Notes under the pieces: generated by a model
Databases searched by the model: none
Told to the model about the DNA's origin: nothing
Seen by the model: the letters and a program-made list of their open reading frames with translations, nothing else
Part shown: positions 43,952 to 53,283 of the stretch, piece after piece
Layout: each line of letters opens with the position of its first letter
Numbering within the stretch: position 1 is the first letter of the stretch
Source: Caldalkalibacillus thermarum
GTDB taxonomy: Bacteria; Bacillota; Bacilli; Caldalkalibacillales; Caldalkalibacillaceae
Assembly: GCF_014644735.1 (NCBI RefSeq)
Contig: NZ_BMKZ01000004.1
Coordinates: forward strand, 1-64,000
Length of the DNA: 64,000 nt
Direction: 5' to 3'
Program-made: the position numbers and the translations under genes

Positions 43952-43986
43952 GAAAACAAACGACTAAAAACAAAATAGCATATGGA

Positions 43987-44148
43987 TTCCTTCGGGGCAG
44001 GGTGGAATTCCCGACCGGCGGTATTAGATGGTGACTGTTTTTAAATCAACATTTCAAAACAGCATCATCTAGAGCCCGTGACCCGCGACAAGCGGTGGAT
44101 CTGGTGAGAGGCCAGAGCCGACAGTGACAGTCTGGATGGGAGAAGGAA
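43987..44148 (+). ncRNA. FMN riboswitch (RFN element)
   Basis: P1 CCTTC (43989-43993) pairs with GAAGG (44142-44146). Conserved blocks are in order: GGGGCAGGGTGGAATTCCCGACCGGCGGT, a variable arm, GCCCGTGACCCGCGA, GGATCTGGTGAGAGGCCAGAGCCGACAGT and TCTGGATGGGAGAAGG (described by segments). The variable arm between 44026 and 44072 is unusually long, with AAAACAG pairing CTGTTTT. FMN binding ends transcription or blocks translation of ribDEAH when flavin is plentiful. Confidence 0.95.
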
Positions 44149-44155
44149 AAATGGC

Positions 44156-44308
44156 GGCGTAAGTTTTTTAAAACTTGATCCTTACGCCTTACTTTCCTAT
44201 TGCAAAAAAAGCAATACCATTTTATCAGATTAGGTATACCTTTTTGTGAGAGTTTTCACAACTAAGGTGAGCTGGCAGGCCCCGGGAGATGTTTTCCTGG
44301 GGTTTTTT
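44156..44308 (+). terminator. Riboswitch expression platform: hairpin and terminator
   Basis: GGCGTAAG (44156-44163) pairs with CTTACGCC (44180-44187), with an inner AAGTTTT/AAAACTT arm. Further on, CCCCGGGA (44280-44287) pairs with TCCTGGGG (44295-44302), followed by TTTTTT, a proper terminator before ribD. Confidence 0.75.
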
Positions 44309-44388
44309 CTTGTCACAAGATGCACGAGAAAAAAGATGCATTTCGCCTTGAATCACGATGTTTTACAAGTGTTAAAGGAGGAGCTTAT

Positions 44389-45486
44389 GTGGCTTCAGAA
44401 CGGGATTCCTATTATATGAAGCTGGCCCTTCAGTTAGCGGAAGCGACAAGCGGGCAAACCTCTCCCAATCCTGTGGTAGGGGCAGTGATTGTCAAAGATT
44501 CTGAGATTGTCGGCTTAGGGGCCCATCTGAAAGCGGGGGAGGCACATGCGGAAGTTCATGCCCTGGCCATGGCCAAAGAAAAGGCGCAAGGAGCCACGAT
44601 GTATGTGACCCTTGAGCCTTGCAGCCATTATGGGAGGACCCCTCCCTGTGCCGACGCTGTCATTGAGGCAGGGATTAAACGGGTGGTCATTGCGGCTTGT
44701 GATCCCAATCCCCTGGTCAGGGGAAGGGGCGTGGAAAAGCTGAAAGCAGCAGGTTTGGAAGTAGAAGTAGGTTTGTTTAAAGAAGAAGCCGAGCGCTTGA
44801 ATGAGATCTTTAATTACTATATCGTCCACCGGAGACCGTTTGTGACATTAAAAACAGCGACGACCCTCGACGGCAAGATCGCCACGGTCACTGGCGAGAG
44901 CCAGTGGATTACAGGCGAAGAAGCCCGGGCAGATGTCCATCTCTTGCGTCACCGGCATGATGCCATTTTGGTGGGGATCAATACGGTCCTGCGTGACAAT
45001 CCCCGCTTAACCACCCGTATTGCCGGACAGTCTGGACGTCATCCGGTTAGAGTCATCCTGGATTCCAAGTTAAGAATCCCGTTAGATGCCCAGGTCACAC
45101 ACACGGAACAAGCGCCGACGTGGATCTTTACCACGGACCAGGCTCCGGCAGAACGAGTGAAAGCATTGACCGAAAAGGGGGTCAAGGTGGTCAAGATTTC
45201 TTCGGAAACTCGGGTGGATGTGGAACAGGTGCTGGCTTATCTGGGAGAACAGGGCATTGCCTCGGTTCTGGTTGAAGGCGGAGGAGAAGTCAATGCCTCG
45301 TTTCTCCAAGGCGGTTTTGTAAACAAAGTTGTGGCTTATTTAGCCCCGAAGCTGATCGGCGGCAACGAGGCCCCCGGCGCTTTCCGCGGCCAAGGCGTGC
45401 TTTCCCTGGCTCAGAGTTTGCATTTAAAAGATGTCAGCGTTGAAACCCTGGGCCAGGATCTCAAAGTCGTGGGCTATTTGAAATGA
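44389..45486 (+). CDS. ribD: Riboflavin biosynthesis protein RibD (deaminase-reductase)
   Basis: A 365-residue bifunctional enzyme. The N-terminal deaminase has the zinc motif HAEVHAL and PCSHYGRTPPC; the C-terminal NADPH reductase begins near 145 (TLKTATTLDGKIAT) and has LRHRHDAILVGINTVLRDNP and VEGGGEVNASFL. It converts the GTP-derived pyrimidine to the ribitylamino form. A GTG at 44389 is chosen: AAAGGAGG lies seven bases upstream and the protein then starts at the family position. The track frame starts 23 codons earlier. Confidence 0.94.
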   Translation: MASERDSYYMKLALQLAEATSGQTSPNPVVGAVIVKDSEIVGLGAHLKAGEAHAEVHALAMAKEKAQGATMYVTLEPCSHYGRTPPCADAVIEAGIKRVVIAACDPNPLVRGRGVEKLKAAGLEVEVGLFKEEAERLNEIFNYYIVHRRPFVTLKTATTLDGKIATVTGESQWITGEEARADVHLLRHRHDAILVGINTVLRDNPRLTTRIAGQSGRHPVRVILDSKLRIPLDAQVTHTEQAPTWIFTTDQAPAERVKALTEKGVKVVKISSETRVDVEQVLAYLGEQGIASVLVEGGGEVNASFLQGGFVNKVVAYLAPKLIGGNEAPGAFRGQGVLSLAQSLHLKDVSVETLGQDLKVVGYLK

Positions 45487-45500
45487 AAGGAGTTTGAAAA

Positions 45501-46172
45501 ATGTTTACAGGGATTGTTGAGGAGATTGGGACGGTCAAGGGCGTTCATAAAGGGCACGACCACTTTCAGCTGGTGATCGGTGCCAACAAAATTCTCGAGG
45601 ACATTCACACAGGGGACAGCATAGCCGTTAACGGGGTGTGTCTGACCGTGACCAACTATACCCGGGACAGCTTCCAAGTGGATGTGATGCCTGAAACATT
45701 AAAAGCAACCAGCCTGGGCCATGTGACCAGCGGGAGCAAGGTAAACCTTGAACGGGCCATGCCGGCCAACGGACGTTTTGGGGGCCATATTGTCTCCGGC
45801 CATGTGGATGGGACGGGAACGATTACTGCCATTACCTCCCGGGGCAATGCGGTTTATTTTACCGTGCAAACACCGCCGGAGCTGATGAAATACCTGGTTC
45901 CCAAAGGTTCTGTTACGGTTGACGGCATCAGCCTGACCGTCGTGGAAGTTGGAAAAAACCAATTTTCAGTGTCCATTATTCCCCATACCTTGTCCGAGAC
46001 GATCCTGCACACCAAGCAGGTGGGGGATGTTGTCAATCTGGAATGTGATGTGTTAGCTAAATACTTGGAACGTTTGCTTGCTGTGCGGGGTATGTTTGCC
46101 GACGGCAGCGGTGTGGCCGGTGGGCAAAAGGGGCTGACCAGGGAGACACTGGAGAAAAACGGGTATTTATAA
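45501..46172 (+). CDS. ribE: Riboflavin synthase alpha chain
   Basis: A 223-residue enzyme of two tandem lumazine-binding barrels: [15 protein letters not shown] and [15 protein letters not shown] in the first, [14 protein letters not shown] and [15 protein letters not shown] in the second. It dismutates two dimethylribityllumazines to riboflavin. AAAGGAG is upstream at normal spacing. Called ribB in B. subtilis. Confidence 0.95.
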   Translation: MFTGIVEEIGTVKGVHKGHDHFQLVIGANKILEDIHTGDSIAVNGVCLTVTNYTRDSFQVDVMPETLKATSLGHVTSGSKVNLERAMPANGRFGGHIVSGHVDGTGTITAITSRGNAVYFTVQTPPELMKYLVPKGSVTVDGISLTVVEVGKNQFSVSIIPHTLSETILHTKQVGDVVNLECDVLAKYLERLLAVRGMFADGSGVAGGQKGLTRETLEKNGYL

Positions 46173-46203
46173 ATGGGCAACCAAACTGACAAGGGGTGAG
46201 AGC

Positions 46204-47400
46204 ATGTTTGATCCAATCGAGGAAGCGATTTACGAACTGATGCAAGGGCGGGTCATCATTGTTGTTGACGATGAAGACCGGGAAAATGAGGGTGACTTTG
46301 TGGCCTTAGCCGAGAAGTGTACCCCGGAAATCATTAACTTCATGATTACCCATGGGCGGGGGCTTGTTTGTGTGCCCATAACGGAACAACGTGCCAGAGA
46401 ACTGGATTTGCATCCTATGGTTGATCACAATACCGACCCCCATGGCACTGCTTTTACTGTTTCCGTGGATTACAAAACAACAACAACCGGTATCTCTGCC
46501 CATGAACGCTCGGATACGATTCGAGCCTTAATTGATCCCAAAGCGAAAAAGACAGACTTTAAGCGTCCCGGTCACATCTTTCCCCTTATTGCGAAAGAGG
46601 GTGGTGTATTGCGCCGGGCTGGCCATACGGAGGCAGCGGTGGATCTGGCCCGGATGTGTGGCGCTTATCCAGCGGGCATTATTTGTGAAATTATGAATGA
46701 AGATGGAACCATGGCCCGGGTGCCCCAATTAAGAAAGATTGCAGATAAATTTGACTTGAAAATGATCACCATTAAGGATTTAATTAAATATCGGAACAAA
46801 AAAGATACATTGATTAAGCGGGAGGTGGAGGTTGACCTTCCCACCGAGTACGGCCGGTTTAAGGTGATTGCCTACAGTAATGTTGTCGATAACAAAGAAC
46901 ATCTTGCCCTGGTGAAAGGGCCTATCAATCCAGACCGGCCTACCCTGGTTCGTGTGCACTCCGAATGCTTAACTGGAGATGTGTTTGGTTCTCACCGCTG
47001 CGACTGCGGCCCCCAACTGCATGCCGCCTTGAAACAGATTGAAGCGGAAGGCAATGGGGTCCTTCTGTACATGCGTCAGGAAGGAAGGGGAATTGGCCTG
47101 ATTAACAAGCTGAAAGCCTATACCTTGCAAGACAAAGGATTAGATACGGTGGAGGCCAATCAAAAATTAGGTTTTGCGCCCGATTTGAGAGATTATGGGA
47201 TCGGTGCCCAGATATTAAAAGACATAGGTGTGCGCAAAATGCGTTTGCTGACTAACAATCCCCGTAAAATTGCCGGATTGGAAGGATATGATCTGGAAGT
47301 TGTCGAAAGAGTACCGATACAGACAGAAATTCATCAAGAAAACCGGAGATATCTGGAAACGAAAAAATCGAAGCTGGGCCATTTGTTGCACATGGATTAA
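46204..47400 (+). CDS. ribBA: RibBA: DHBP synthase / GTP cyclohydrolase II
   Basis: A 398-residue fusion. Residues 1-200 are 3,4-dihydroxy-2-butanone-4-phosphate synthase ([37 protein letters not shown]); residues 205-398 are GTP cyclohydrolase II with zinc ligands in [15 protein letters not shown] and RQEGRGIGL. It feeds both branches of riboflavin synthesis. AAGGGGTGAGAGC is upstream. Called ribA in B. subtilis. Confidence 0.96.
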   Translation: MFDPIEEAIYELMQGRVIIVVDDEDRENEGDFVALAEKCTPEIINFMITHGRGLVCVPITEQRARELDLHPMVDHNTDPHGTAFTVSVDYKTTTTGISAHERSDTIRALIDPKAKKTDFKRPGHIFPLIAKEGGVLRRAGHTEAAVDLARMCGAYPAGIICEIMNEDGTMARVPQLRKIADKFDLKMITIKDLIKYRNKKDTLIKREVEVDLPTEYGRFKVIAYSNVVDNKEHLALVKGPINPDRPTLVRVHSECLTGDVFGSHRCDCGPQLHAALKQIEAEGNGVLLYMRQEGRGIGLINKLKAYTLQDKGLDTVEANQKLGFAPDLRDYGIGAQILKDIGVRKMRLLTNNPRKIAGLEGYDLEVVERVPIQTEIHQENRRYLETKKSKLGHLLHMD

Positions 47401-47480
47401 CACCCGCTCTCAACCCAATTGCGTTTAAAACTGAGCTGAAACATAAGCTATATATTTCATGATAAAAGGAGAGACCACAG

Positions 47481-47951
47481 ATGGGACAAACTTATGAAGG
47501 ACATTTGGTGGGATCCGACTTGAAAGTGGGCATTGTTGTGGGACGGTTCAATGAGTTTATTACGCACAAATTGCTGGGAGGTGCACAGGACGCACTCATC
47601 CGTCATGGTGTGAACAAGGATGCGATCGATGTGGCTTGGGTCCCGGGCTCCTTTGAAATCCCCCTGGCCGCTAAGCGCATGGCGGAAACTGGGAGATATG
47701 ACGCCATCATTGCCTTGGGATGTGTGATTCGCGGCGCAACCCCCCATTTTGACTATGTGTGCAGCGAAGTATCCAAAGGGATATCCCGGCTCAATCTGGA
47801 TCTGGACTTACCAGTGATCTTTGGCGTGATTACCACAGACACCATTGAACAGGCCGTGGAGCGCGCTGGTACAAAAGCGGGGAACAAAGGCTGGGAAGCT
47901 GCCTTGGCCGCTATTGAAATGGCCAATCTGCTTAAACAATTTAAACGTTAA
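47481..47951 (+). CDS. ribH: 6,7-dimethyl-8-ribityllumazine synthase
   Basis: A 156-residue subunit that forms a 60-mer capsid in Bacillus and condenses the RibA and RibD products. Motifs [48 protein letters not shown] and [23 protein letters not shown] are all standard. AAAGGAGAG precedes the ATG. Last gene of the rib operon; scpA starts directly after it with no terminator. Confidence 0.96.
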   Translation: MGQTYEGHLVGSDLKVGIVVGRFNEFITHKLLGGAQDALIRHGVNKDAIDVAWVPGSFEIPLAAKRMAETGRYDAIIALGCVIRGATPHFDYVCSEVSKGISRLNLDLDLPVIFGVITTDTIEQAVERAGTKAGNKGWEAALAAIEMANLLKQFKR

Positions 47952-47954
47952 GTG

Positions 47955-48719
47955 ATGCCCATGTTACAAGTGAAGTTAGAATCGTTTGAAGGGCCCCTTG
48001 ATTTGCTTCTGCATTTGATTGATAAGGCAGAAGTGGACATCTATGAAATCTCTGTTTCGGAAATTGCCGATCAATATGTGGCTTACATCCGGCAGATGCA
48101 AGAGCTGGAACTGGAAATTGCCAGCGAATTTTTGGTCATGGCTTGCACCCTGTTGGCCATTAAGAGTAAAATGCTGCTGCCTAAAAAAGAGGAATATACC
48201 TTTCAGCCCATGCTGGACATGGAGCTGGAAGAGGAGTATGATCCAAGGTTAGAGCTGATCGAGCGTCTGGTGCAATACAGAAAATATAAACAGTTAGCGT
48301 CCTTATTGAGGGAAGAAGAAGCTAAACGGAGTCAAATATACACCCGTCCAGCCGAGGATTTGTCTTCCTTTATTGACCGGGATGATATTAACCCGGTGGC
48401 CAATGTCAGCCTGTTTGACCTGGTTGATGCCCTTCAAGAGGTGTTGAAAAAAAAGGAAGAGGAACCGTTAAGTAAAGTGGAAAGGGATGAAATCTCGGTC
48501 AGCGAACGAATGAAAGAGATTAAGGCTTGTTTGGAGCGGAAAAAAGAGATCACCTTCGACCAGCTGTTTGAAGGCAAGCGGACCAAAACGCAGATCGTGG
48601 TTACCTTCCTCGCCTTGCTGGAATTAATTAAAAAAAACGAGGTGTATTGCCAGCAAGACCGCTTGTTTGGGAAAATTAAGATTTCATTAGCCATGGAGGT
48701 ATACGCGCATGGATCGTGA
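47955..48719 (+). CDS. scpA: Segregation and condensation protein A
   Basis: A kleisin of about 254 residues, the non-SMC subunit of the SMC-ScpAB condensin. N-terminal VKLESFEGPLDLLLHLIDKAEVDIYEI and FLVMACTLLAIKSKMLLP are family hallmarks; the C-terminal winged helix binds the SMC head. Possible starts are GTG 47952, ATG 47955 and ATG 47961; no strong ribosome site exists, so coupling to ribH is likely. The end overlaps scpB by 11 bases. Confidence 0.93.
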   Translation: MPMLQVKLESFEGPLDLLLHLIDKAEVDIYEISVSEIADQYVAYIRQMQELELEIASEFLVMACTLLAIKSKMLLPKKEEYTFQPMLDMELEEEYDPRLELIERLVQYRKYKQLASLLREEEAKRSQIYTRPAEDLSSFIDRDDINPVANVSLFDLVDALQEVLKKKEEEPLSKVERDEISVSERMKEIKACLERKKEITFDQLFEGKRTKTQIVVTFLALLELIKKNEVYCQQDRLFGKIKISLAMEVYAHGS

Positions 48720-49296
48720 ACACCTGCTTGCTGTGATCGAAGGGCTCTTGTTTGTCGCAGGCAACGAAGGGCTGGAGGCCAAACAAATCGCTGACGTCCT
48801 GGAAATCAAAACAGCAGCTGTTCCCCAGTTGATCGAAGAAATGAAGAAAAAATTTAAAGAACAAAACAGAGGCATTCAAGTGGTTGAAATTGCCGGCTCC
48901 TATCAATTGACGACACGGCCGGAACATGCTCCTTATTTTGAAAAACTGGCCCATTCTCCTTCTCACGCCACACTGTCTCAAGCCGCTTTGGAGACGCTGG
49001 CCATTATCGCCTATAAGCAGCCGGTCACCCGGGCGGAAATAGAGGAAGTACGCGGGGTTAAGAGTGAAAAAGCGATCAACACCCTGCTGAACAAATCGCT
49101 CATTAAGGAAGTCGGGCGTAAAGAAGGGCCTGGCAGGGCCATCCTGTATGGCACAACAAAGGAGTTTCTGGACTATTTCGGTTTAAACAGTCTGGACGAC
49201 TTACCCGATCTGCCTGAGGAAATCGATATGGATCAAGTGAAAAAAGAAGCCAACTTCTTGTTTTCCACTCCGGAGCCGGAAACGCAAGAAGGATAG
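48709..49296 (+). CDS. scpB: Segregation and condensation protein B
   Basis: A 195-residue protein with two winged-helix domains (AVIEGLLFVAGNEGLEAKQIADVL; LSQAALETLAIIAYKQPVTRAEIEEVRGV) that dimerises on ScpA. GRKEGPGRAILYGTTKEFLDYFGL is a strongly conserved stretch. TGGAGG is within the scpA end. A terminator follows at 49298. Confidence 0.94.
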   Translation: MDREHLLAVIEGLLFVAGNEGLEAKQIADVLEIKTAAVPQLIEEMKKKFKEQNRGIQVVEIAGSYQLTTRPEHAPYFEKLAHSPSHATLSQAALETLAIIAYKQPVTRAEIEEVRGVKSEKAINTLLNKSLIKEVGRKEGPGRAILYGTTKEFLDYFGLNSLDDLPDLPEEIDMDQVKKEANFLFSTPEPETQEG

Positions 49297-49297
49297 T

Positions 49298-49342
49298 CCC
49301 CTGTCTTTCACACTGCAGGCCAGTGGAAGACAGGGCTTTTTT
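49298..49342 (+). terminator. Terminator after scpB
   Basis: CCCTGTCTTTCAC (49299-49311 region) pairs with GTGGAAGACAGGG (49323-49335), followed by CTTTTTTG. Confidence 0.85.
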
Positions 49343-49343
49343 G

Positions 49344-49371
49344 TTCTATTCAGCCCGGAAAAGCATATACT
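49344..49371 (+). promoter_or_regulatory. SigE-like promoter of dacB
   Basis: CATATACT (49364-49371) fits the SigE -10 CATANANT; TCTATTC about 14 bp upstream is a modest -35. dacB-spmA-spmB is SigE-dependent in B. subtilis. Confidence 0.4.
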
Positions 49372-49418
49372 TGTACCAGCGTGTCAGAAGATCGTGGATC
49401 AAGTGGGGAGGGTTACTG

Positions 49419-50549
49419 GTGAAAAGCAAACAGGTCATGATCACCGCGCTGGTACTCACACTTTTGCTCTCCCTGGTCCCCCAAAAGGCTGGTGCGGAGC
49501 TGAATGTGTCTGCTCAGGCCGCCATTCTCATAGATGCGGAATCAAAGCGGGTGTTGTTTGAGAAAAATGCCTATGAGCCGTTGCGCATTGCCAGTATTAC
49601 CAAAATCATGACAGCCATTGTCGCTCTGGAGCATGGCGATTTGAAAGACGTGGTGACCGCGTCCAAAAATGCCTGTAGCGTTGAAGGGTCATCCATTTAC
49701 CTCAGGCCAGGAGAAAAAATGACCTTGGAAGATCTGCTTTACGGGTTAATACTTCGTTCGGGAAATGATGCAGCGGTTGCCATTGCCGAACATATAGGGG
49801 GATCGGTGGAAGGTTTTGTTTTTTTAATGAATCAAAAAGCGGAAGAGTTAGGAATGGAACAAACAGTGTTTAATAATCCCCACGGCTTGGACACCCATGA
49901 GGAGCACTATTCAACGGCTTACGATATGGCCCTGCTTACCGCTTATGCCCTGCAGAATGAGACTTTTGCCACAATTGCCTCTACACGGAAGAAAACCGCG
50001 CCATTAGAAGGAGAGAAATGGGACCGGGTTTGGTATAACAAAAACCGTTTGCTCTCCATGTATCCCTATGCCGATGGAGTTAAAACTGGCTATACTCAAC
50101 GGGCCAAACGGACGCTTGTTTCATCAGCGACCAAGGATGGCCATCGCTTGATTGCCGTGACATTAAATGCGCCCGATGACTGGAATGATCACATCAATAT
50201 GTTTGAATATGGCTTTCAGCATTATACTTTGGTCACTTTCGCTGGAGAGGGAGAGCTGCTTAAAGAAGAGCGTTTTGAGAGAACAGACGGTCACTTTAAA
50301 TATCTTAACAGCTTTCGTTATCCCCTCCGGGAAGATGAACATCTCAAGAAACAGATCGTTATAGATCCAGTTTTTAAACAGGAAGATCTCCCGGCCATTC
50401 CTAAGCCGGCTGGTTATGTGCATTACTTTTTGGATAATGAAGAAATTGGCAGGGTCCCAGTAGGATTCATTCCGCACGAAAAGCCTCCTTCCTTCTGGCA
50501 ACGGTTAAGAAACCTGTTTGACACCTTGGTGGGTGTTGTCCATGGTTAA
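49419..50549 (+). CDS. dacB: D-alanyl-D-alanine carboxypeptidase DacB
   Basis: A 376-residue secreted penicillin-binding protein. Signal peptide about 1-25 (MITALVLTLLLSLVPQKAGA). Active-site motifs are SITK, SGND and KTGYT, as in DacF. DacB (PBP5*) controls cortex cross-linking from the mother-cell side. The GTG at 49419 follows GGGGAGGG; the long frame from 49323 runs through the scpB terminator and is unlikely. Overlaps spmA by 8 bases. Confidence 0.92.
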   Translation: MKSKQVMITALVLTLLLSLVPQKAGAELNVSAQAAILIDAESKRVLFEKNAYEPLRIASITKIMTAIVALEHGDLKDVVTASKNACSVEGSSIYLRPGEKMTLEDLLYGLILRSGNDAAVAIAEHIGGSVEGFVFLMNQKAEELGMEQTVFNNPHGLDTHEEHYSTAYDMALLTAYALQNETFATIASTRKKTAPLEGEKWDRVWYNKNRLLSMYPYADGVKTGYTQRAKRTLVSSATKDGHRLIAVTLNAPDDWNDHINMFEYGFQHYTLVTFAGEGELLKEERFERTDGHFKYLNSFRYPLREDEHLKKQIVIDPVFKQEDLPAIPKPAGYVHYFLDNEEIGRVPVGFIPHEKPPSFWQRLRNLFDTLVGVVHG

Positions 50550-51123
50550 TGTCATCTGGTTCGGTTTGATCGTCATCGGGGTTATTGTTGCTGCCCTGGA
50601 AGGAAACTTGCAAGCGGTAAATGAAGCCGCCTTCGAAGGAGCCAAAGAAGGGGTCACCATTTGTTTTGGGTTGATCAGCATCTTGGTTTTCTGGCTGGGG
50701 ATGATGAAAATTGCCCGGGAATCTGGCTTGTTGGAGACATTTGCCAAAATTTTGAGTCCGGTTGCTCACCGCCTGTTTCCTGATGTACCTAAGGATCATC
50801 CTGCCATGGGTTATATCCTGGCCAATATGAGCGCCAATTTATTCGGCTTAGGCAATGCTGCGACTCCTATGGGCATTAAAGCGATGGAAGAGCTGCAAAA
50901 GTTAAATCCACACAAAGAAAAGGCCACCCCTGCCATGATTACGTTAATGGCGCTGAATACATCCAGTATTACATTAATTCCGACCACAGTCATTGCGATC
51001 CGCTTAAATTACGGCTCCAGCAACGCGGTGGAAATTGTGGGGACCACTTTGTTTGCCACGTTTTGCTCTACCCTGATTGCTGTCATGCTGGACAGGTGGT
51101 GCCGCCGTCGCTACGGATACTAA
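50542..51123 (+). CDS. spmA: Spore maturation protein A
   Basis: A 193-residue membrane protein of the nucleoside-recognition (Gate) family: MVNVIWFGLIVIGVIVAALEG start, GAKEGVTICFGLISILVFWLGMMKIA and NMSANLFGLGNAATPMGIKAMEEL. SpmA and SpmB together are needed for dehydration of the spore core. ATG 50542 gives the family start; the extension to 50518 lies in dacB. Confidence 0.93.
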   Translation: MVNVIWFGLIVIGVIVAALEGNLQAVNEAAFEGAKEGVTICFGLISILVFWLGMMKIARESGLLETFAKILSPVAHRLFPDVPKDHPAMGYILANMSANLFGLGNAATPMGIKAMEELQKLNPHKEKATPAMITLMALNTSSITLIPTTVIAIRLNYGSSNAVEIVGTTLFATFCSTLIAVMLDRWCRRRYGY

Positions 51124-51169
51124 GTTAACTGGCCCGGTGTTCTTGTATAGAGGAAGAGAGGGTGGTTCA

Positions 51170-51703
51170 GTGTATACGGTTATAACGGCCATATCGGTCT
51201 GGGCTATTCCGGCGTTGATTTGTTTTATCCTTATCTATGGCATCATCAAAGGTTTGCCCGTTTATGAAACGTTTGTGGAGGGAGCTAAGGAAGGATTCGG
51301 CACGGCGATCAATATTATTCCCCATCTGGTTGGGATGATGGTGGCGGTTTCCATTTTCCGGGCTTCCGGCGCATTGGATTATCTCCTGCTGTTTATCTCT
51401 CCTGTGCTTTCTCTGTTGTATATCCCTGCAGAGGTTGTGCCACTGGCCATCATCAGGCCTATTTCTGGAGCAGGGGCACTAGCCATCACATCCGATTTGA
51501 TTGCCCAATATGGACCGGATTCTTTTATTGGGCGCTTGGCCTCCACCATGCAAGGGAGCACAGACACCACGCTTTATGTGTTAACGGTCTATTTTGGTGC
51601 AATTGGTGTACGCAAAATTGGCTATGCCCTTAAAGTGGGCTTATTGGCCGATTTGGCCGGAGCTTTAGCCGCCATTCTGATTGTGACCATTGTCTTTGGA
51701 TAG
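51170..51703 (+). CDS. spmB: Spore maturation protein B
   Basis: A 177-residue membrane protein, partner of SpmA, also Gate family: FVEGAKEGFGTAINIIPHLVGMMVAV, IRPISGAGALAI and TMQGSTDTTLYVLTVYFGAIGVRK. A GTG at 51170 is used, with GAGAGGGTGG upstream; the longer frame from 51077 lies within spmA. A terminator follows. Confidence 0.93.
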   Translation: MYTVITAISVWAIPALICFILIYGIIKGLPVYETFVEGAKEGFGTAINIIPHLVGMMVAVSIFRASGALDYLLLFISPVLSLLYIPAEVVPLAIIRPISGAGALAITSDLIAQYGPDSFIGRLASTMQGSTDTTLYVLTVYFGAIGVRKIGYALKVGLLADLAGALAAILIVTIVFG

Positions 51704-51728
51704 GTTGCTCTTGGAAAGAAAAACAGGG

Positions 51729-51766
51729 AAAAAGCTGGGGAAACCATCACCCCGGCTTTTTATTTT
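51729..51766 (+). terminator. Terminator after spmB
   Basis: AAAAAGCTGGGG (51729-51740) pairs with CCCCGGCTTTTT (51750-51761) with one G-T pair, followed by ATTTTG. Confidence 0.85.
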
Positions 51767-51870
51767 GACAAAATGGTAAAGAATGATAATAACGGATGCT
51801 GACGCTCAAGGTGGGTTGATGCTTGTCCTGTTTGAGTAATCAGGGTAAGATGACAATGAGGTGACTGTAC

Positions 51871-52590
51871 ATGGAACGTTTGCAAAAAGTATTGGCCCAT
51901 GCCGGCGTAGCTTCCCGGCGAAAAGCAGAAAAACTGATTGAAGATGGCCGGGTAAAAGTCAACGGACAAGTGGTCACCCAATTAGGGACACTTGTTGATC
52001 CTGCACAAGATAAGATTGAAGTGGACGGTCAAACGATTGATCCTGAACCGAAAGTTTACTACCTGTTTTACAAACCGACCGGTGTGATCACCAGCGTCCA
52101 GGATCCTCAAGGTAGAAAAGTGGTTATGGATTTTTTCAAAAATATCCCCCAGCGGATCTATCCCGTGGGACGCCTGGACCGAAATACATCTGGATTACTC
52201 CTCTTAACCAATGATGGAGAGCTGGCCCATCGCTTAATGCATCCTTCTTTTCATGTGGATAAGGTGTACCGTGTGACCGTAAAGGGCATCCCTTCCGATG
52301 AAAAATTGAGCAGGCTGGAGCGGGGGATCAGGTTGAAAGACGGCTGGACAGCGCCGGCTAAAGTGGAGTGGCTGCATAAGGACATGGCTGAAAACAAAGC
52401 GGTGGTACGCATCACGATCCATGAAGGAAGGAAGCGTCAAGTGCGACGCATGTTTAAGGCGATCGGCCATCCGGTTCTTGCCTTGCACCGTGAGCGATAT
52501 GCCTTTTTAAATTTAGAAGGATTAAACGAAGGGGAATACCGGCCGCTAACCCCTGAAGAGGTGAGGAGGTTAAAGGCGCTCGTCACATAA
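51871..52590 (+). CDS. rluB: 23S rRNA pseudouridine synthase RluB
   Basis: A 239-residue RsuA-family enzyme: S4 RNA-binding domain at 1-60 (VLAHAGVASRRKAEKLIEDGRVKVNG), catalytic domain with Asp in VGRLDRNTSGLLLLTNDG, and IHEGRKRQVRRMF. It modifies U2605 (E. coli numbering) of 23S rRNA. GAGGTGACTGTAC precedes the ATG. Upstream of resA, as in B. subtilis. Confidence 0.92.
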   Translation: MERLQKVLAHAGVASRRKAEKLIEDGRVKVNGQVVTQLGTLVDPAQDKIEVDGQTIDPEPKVYYLFYKPTGVITSVQDPQGRKVVMDFFKNIPQRIYPVGRLDRNTSGLLLLTNDGELAHRLMHPSFHVDKVYRVTVKGIPSDEKLSRLERGIRLKDGWTAPAKVEWLHKDMAENKAVVRITIHEGRKRQVRRMFKAIGHPVLALHRERYAFLNLEGLNEGEYRPLTPEEVRRLKALVT

Positions 52591-52631
52591 CGTTCATATT
52601 TAGACAATGAGGATCATAACACCGTTTTGAT

Positions 52632-52667
52632 ATAATGAAGGCAAAAGGAATAATGAAGGCAAAAGGA
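52632..52667 (+). repeat. Perfect 18-bp tandem duplication in the resA leader
   Basis: ATAATGAAGGCAAAAGGA occurs at 52632-52649 and again immediately at 52650-52667. Each copy carries a Shine-Dalgarno-like AAAAGGA; the second continues as AAAAGGAGGG and is the one used for resA. The first copy is fused to a TATAAT -10 (52631-52636). Confidence 0.9.
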
Positions 52668-52677
52668 GGGTTTCCGG

Positions 52678-53208
52678 ATGAACAACAGGCGGTATGTCTT
52701 GCGTGTCGCCGTTTTAGGTATCATTGTCCTGGCGGTCGGGGGCGCTTTTTTTACGGCTTATACTGCCGATGATTCCCCGGTCAAAGTCGGTGAACCCGCA
52801 CCTGATTTTGTATTGGAAAACTTAGAAGGTGAAAAAGTCCGGCTGAGTGATTATAAGGGAAAAGGTGTATTCATTAATTTTTGGGCCAGCAATTGTCCTC
52901 CCTGCCGGGAAGAAATGCCGTATATGGAAAATCAGTATCAGCAATTTAAAGATAAAGGGATTGAGATTTTGGCCGTCAATATTGCCGAATCTCATCTGAC
53001 AGCATCACGCTTTGCCGAGCGATACGGCCTTTCATTTCCTATCTTGCTTGATCAGGATCGGAGTGTGACCCACCGCTACGGGGTGTTACCCATTCCGTCT
53101 TCTTTCTTTGTAGACGAAAATGGCATAGTGGTAGACAAAGTAGAAGGCATGATGACTGAAGAGATGATCAGAGCAAAGCTAGAATTAATTGTACCGCAAG
53201 GAGAATAG
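52678..53208 (+). CDS. resA: Thiol-disulfide oxidoreductase ResA
   Basis: A 176-residue membrane-anchored thioredoxin-like protein. Anchor at about 7-28 (VLRVAVLGIIVLAVGGAFFT); catalytic CPPC in NFWASNCPPCREEMP; cis-Pro in VLPIPSSFFVD. It reduces the haem-binding cysteines of apocytochromes c outside the membrane. First gene of resABCDE. AAAGGAGGG is upstream. Confidence 0.95.
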   Translation: MNNRRYVLRVAVLGIIVLAVGGAFFTAYTADDSPVKVGEPAPDFVLENLEGEKVRLSDYKGKGVFINFWASNCPPCREEMPYMENQYQQFKDKGIEILAVNIAESHLTASRFAERYGLSFPILLDQDRSVTHRYGVLPIPSSFFVDENGIVVDKVEGMMTEEMIRAKLELIVPQGE

Positions 53209-53283
53209 ATGCCTTTGCCGGCAGATTTCGCTCCCACCAAGCTTGAGGTTGGGCACACTGAGATGAAGTAGGTGAAATGAACC

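Noticed and set aside
43435-43959. 174-codon minus-strand ORF
   Set aside because: Antisense to ppiB and part of the rib promoter region.
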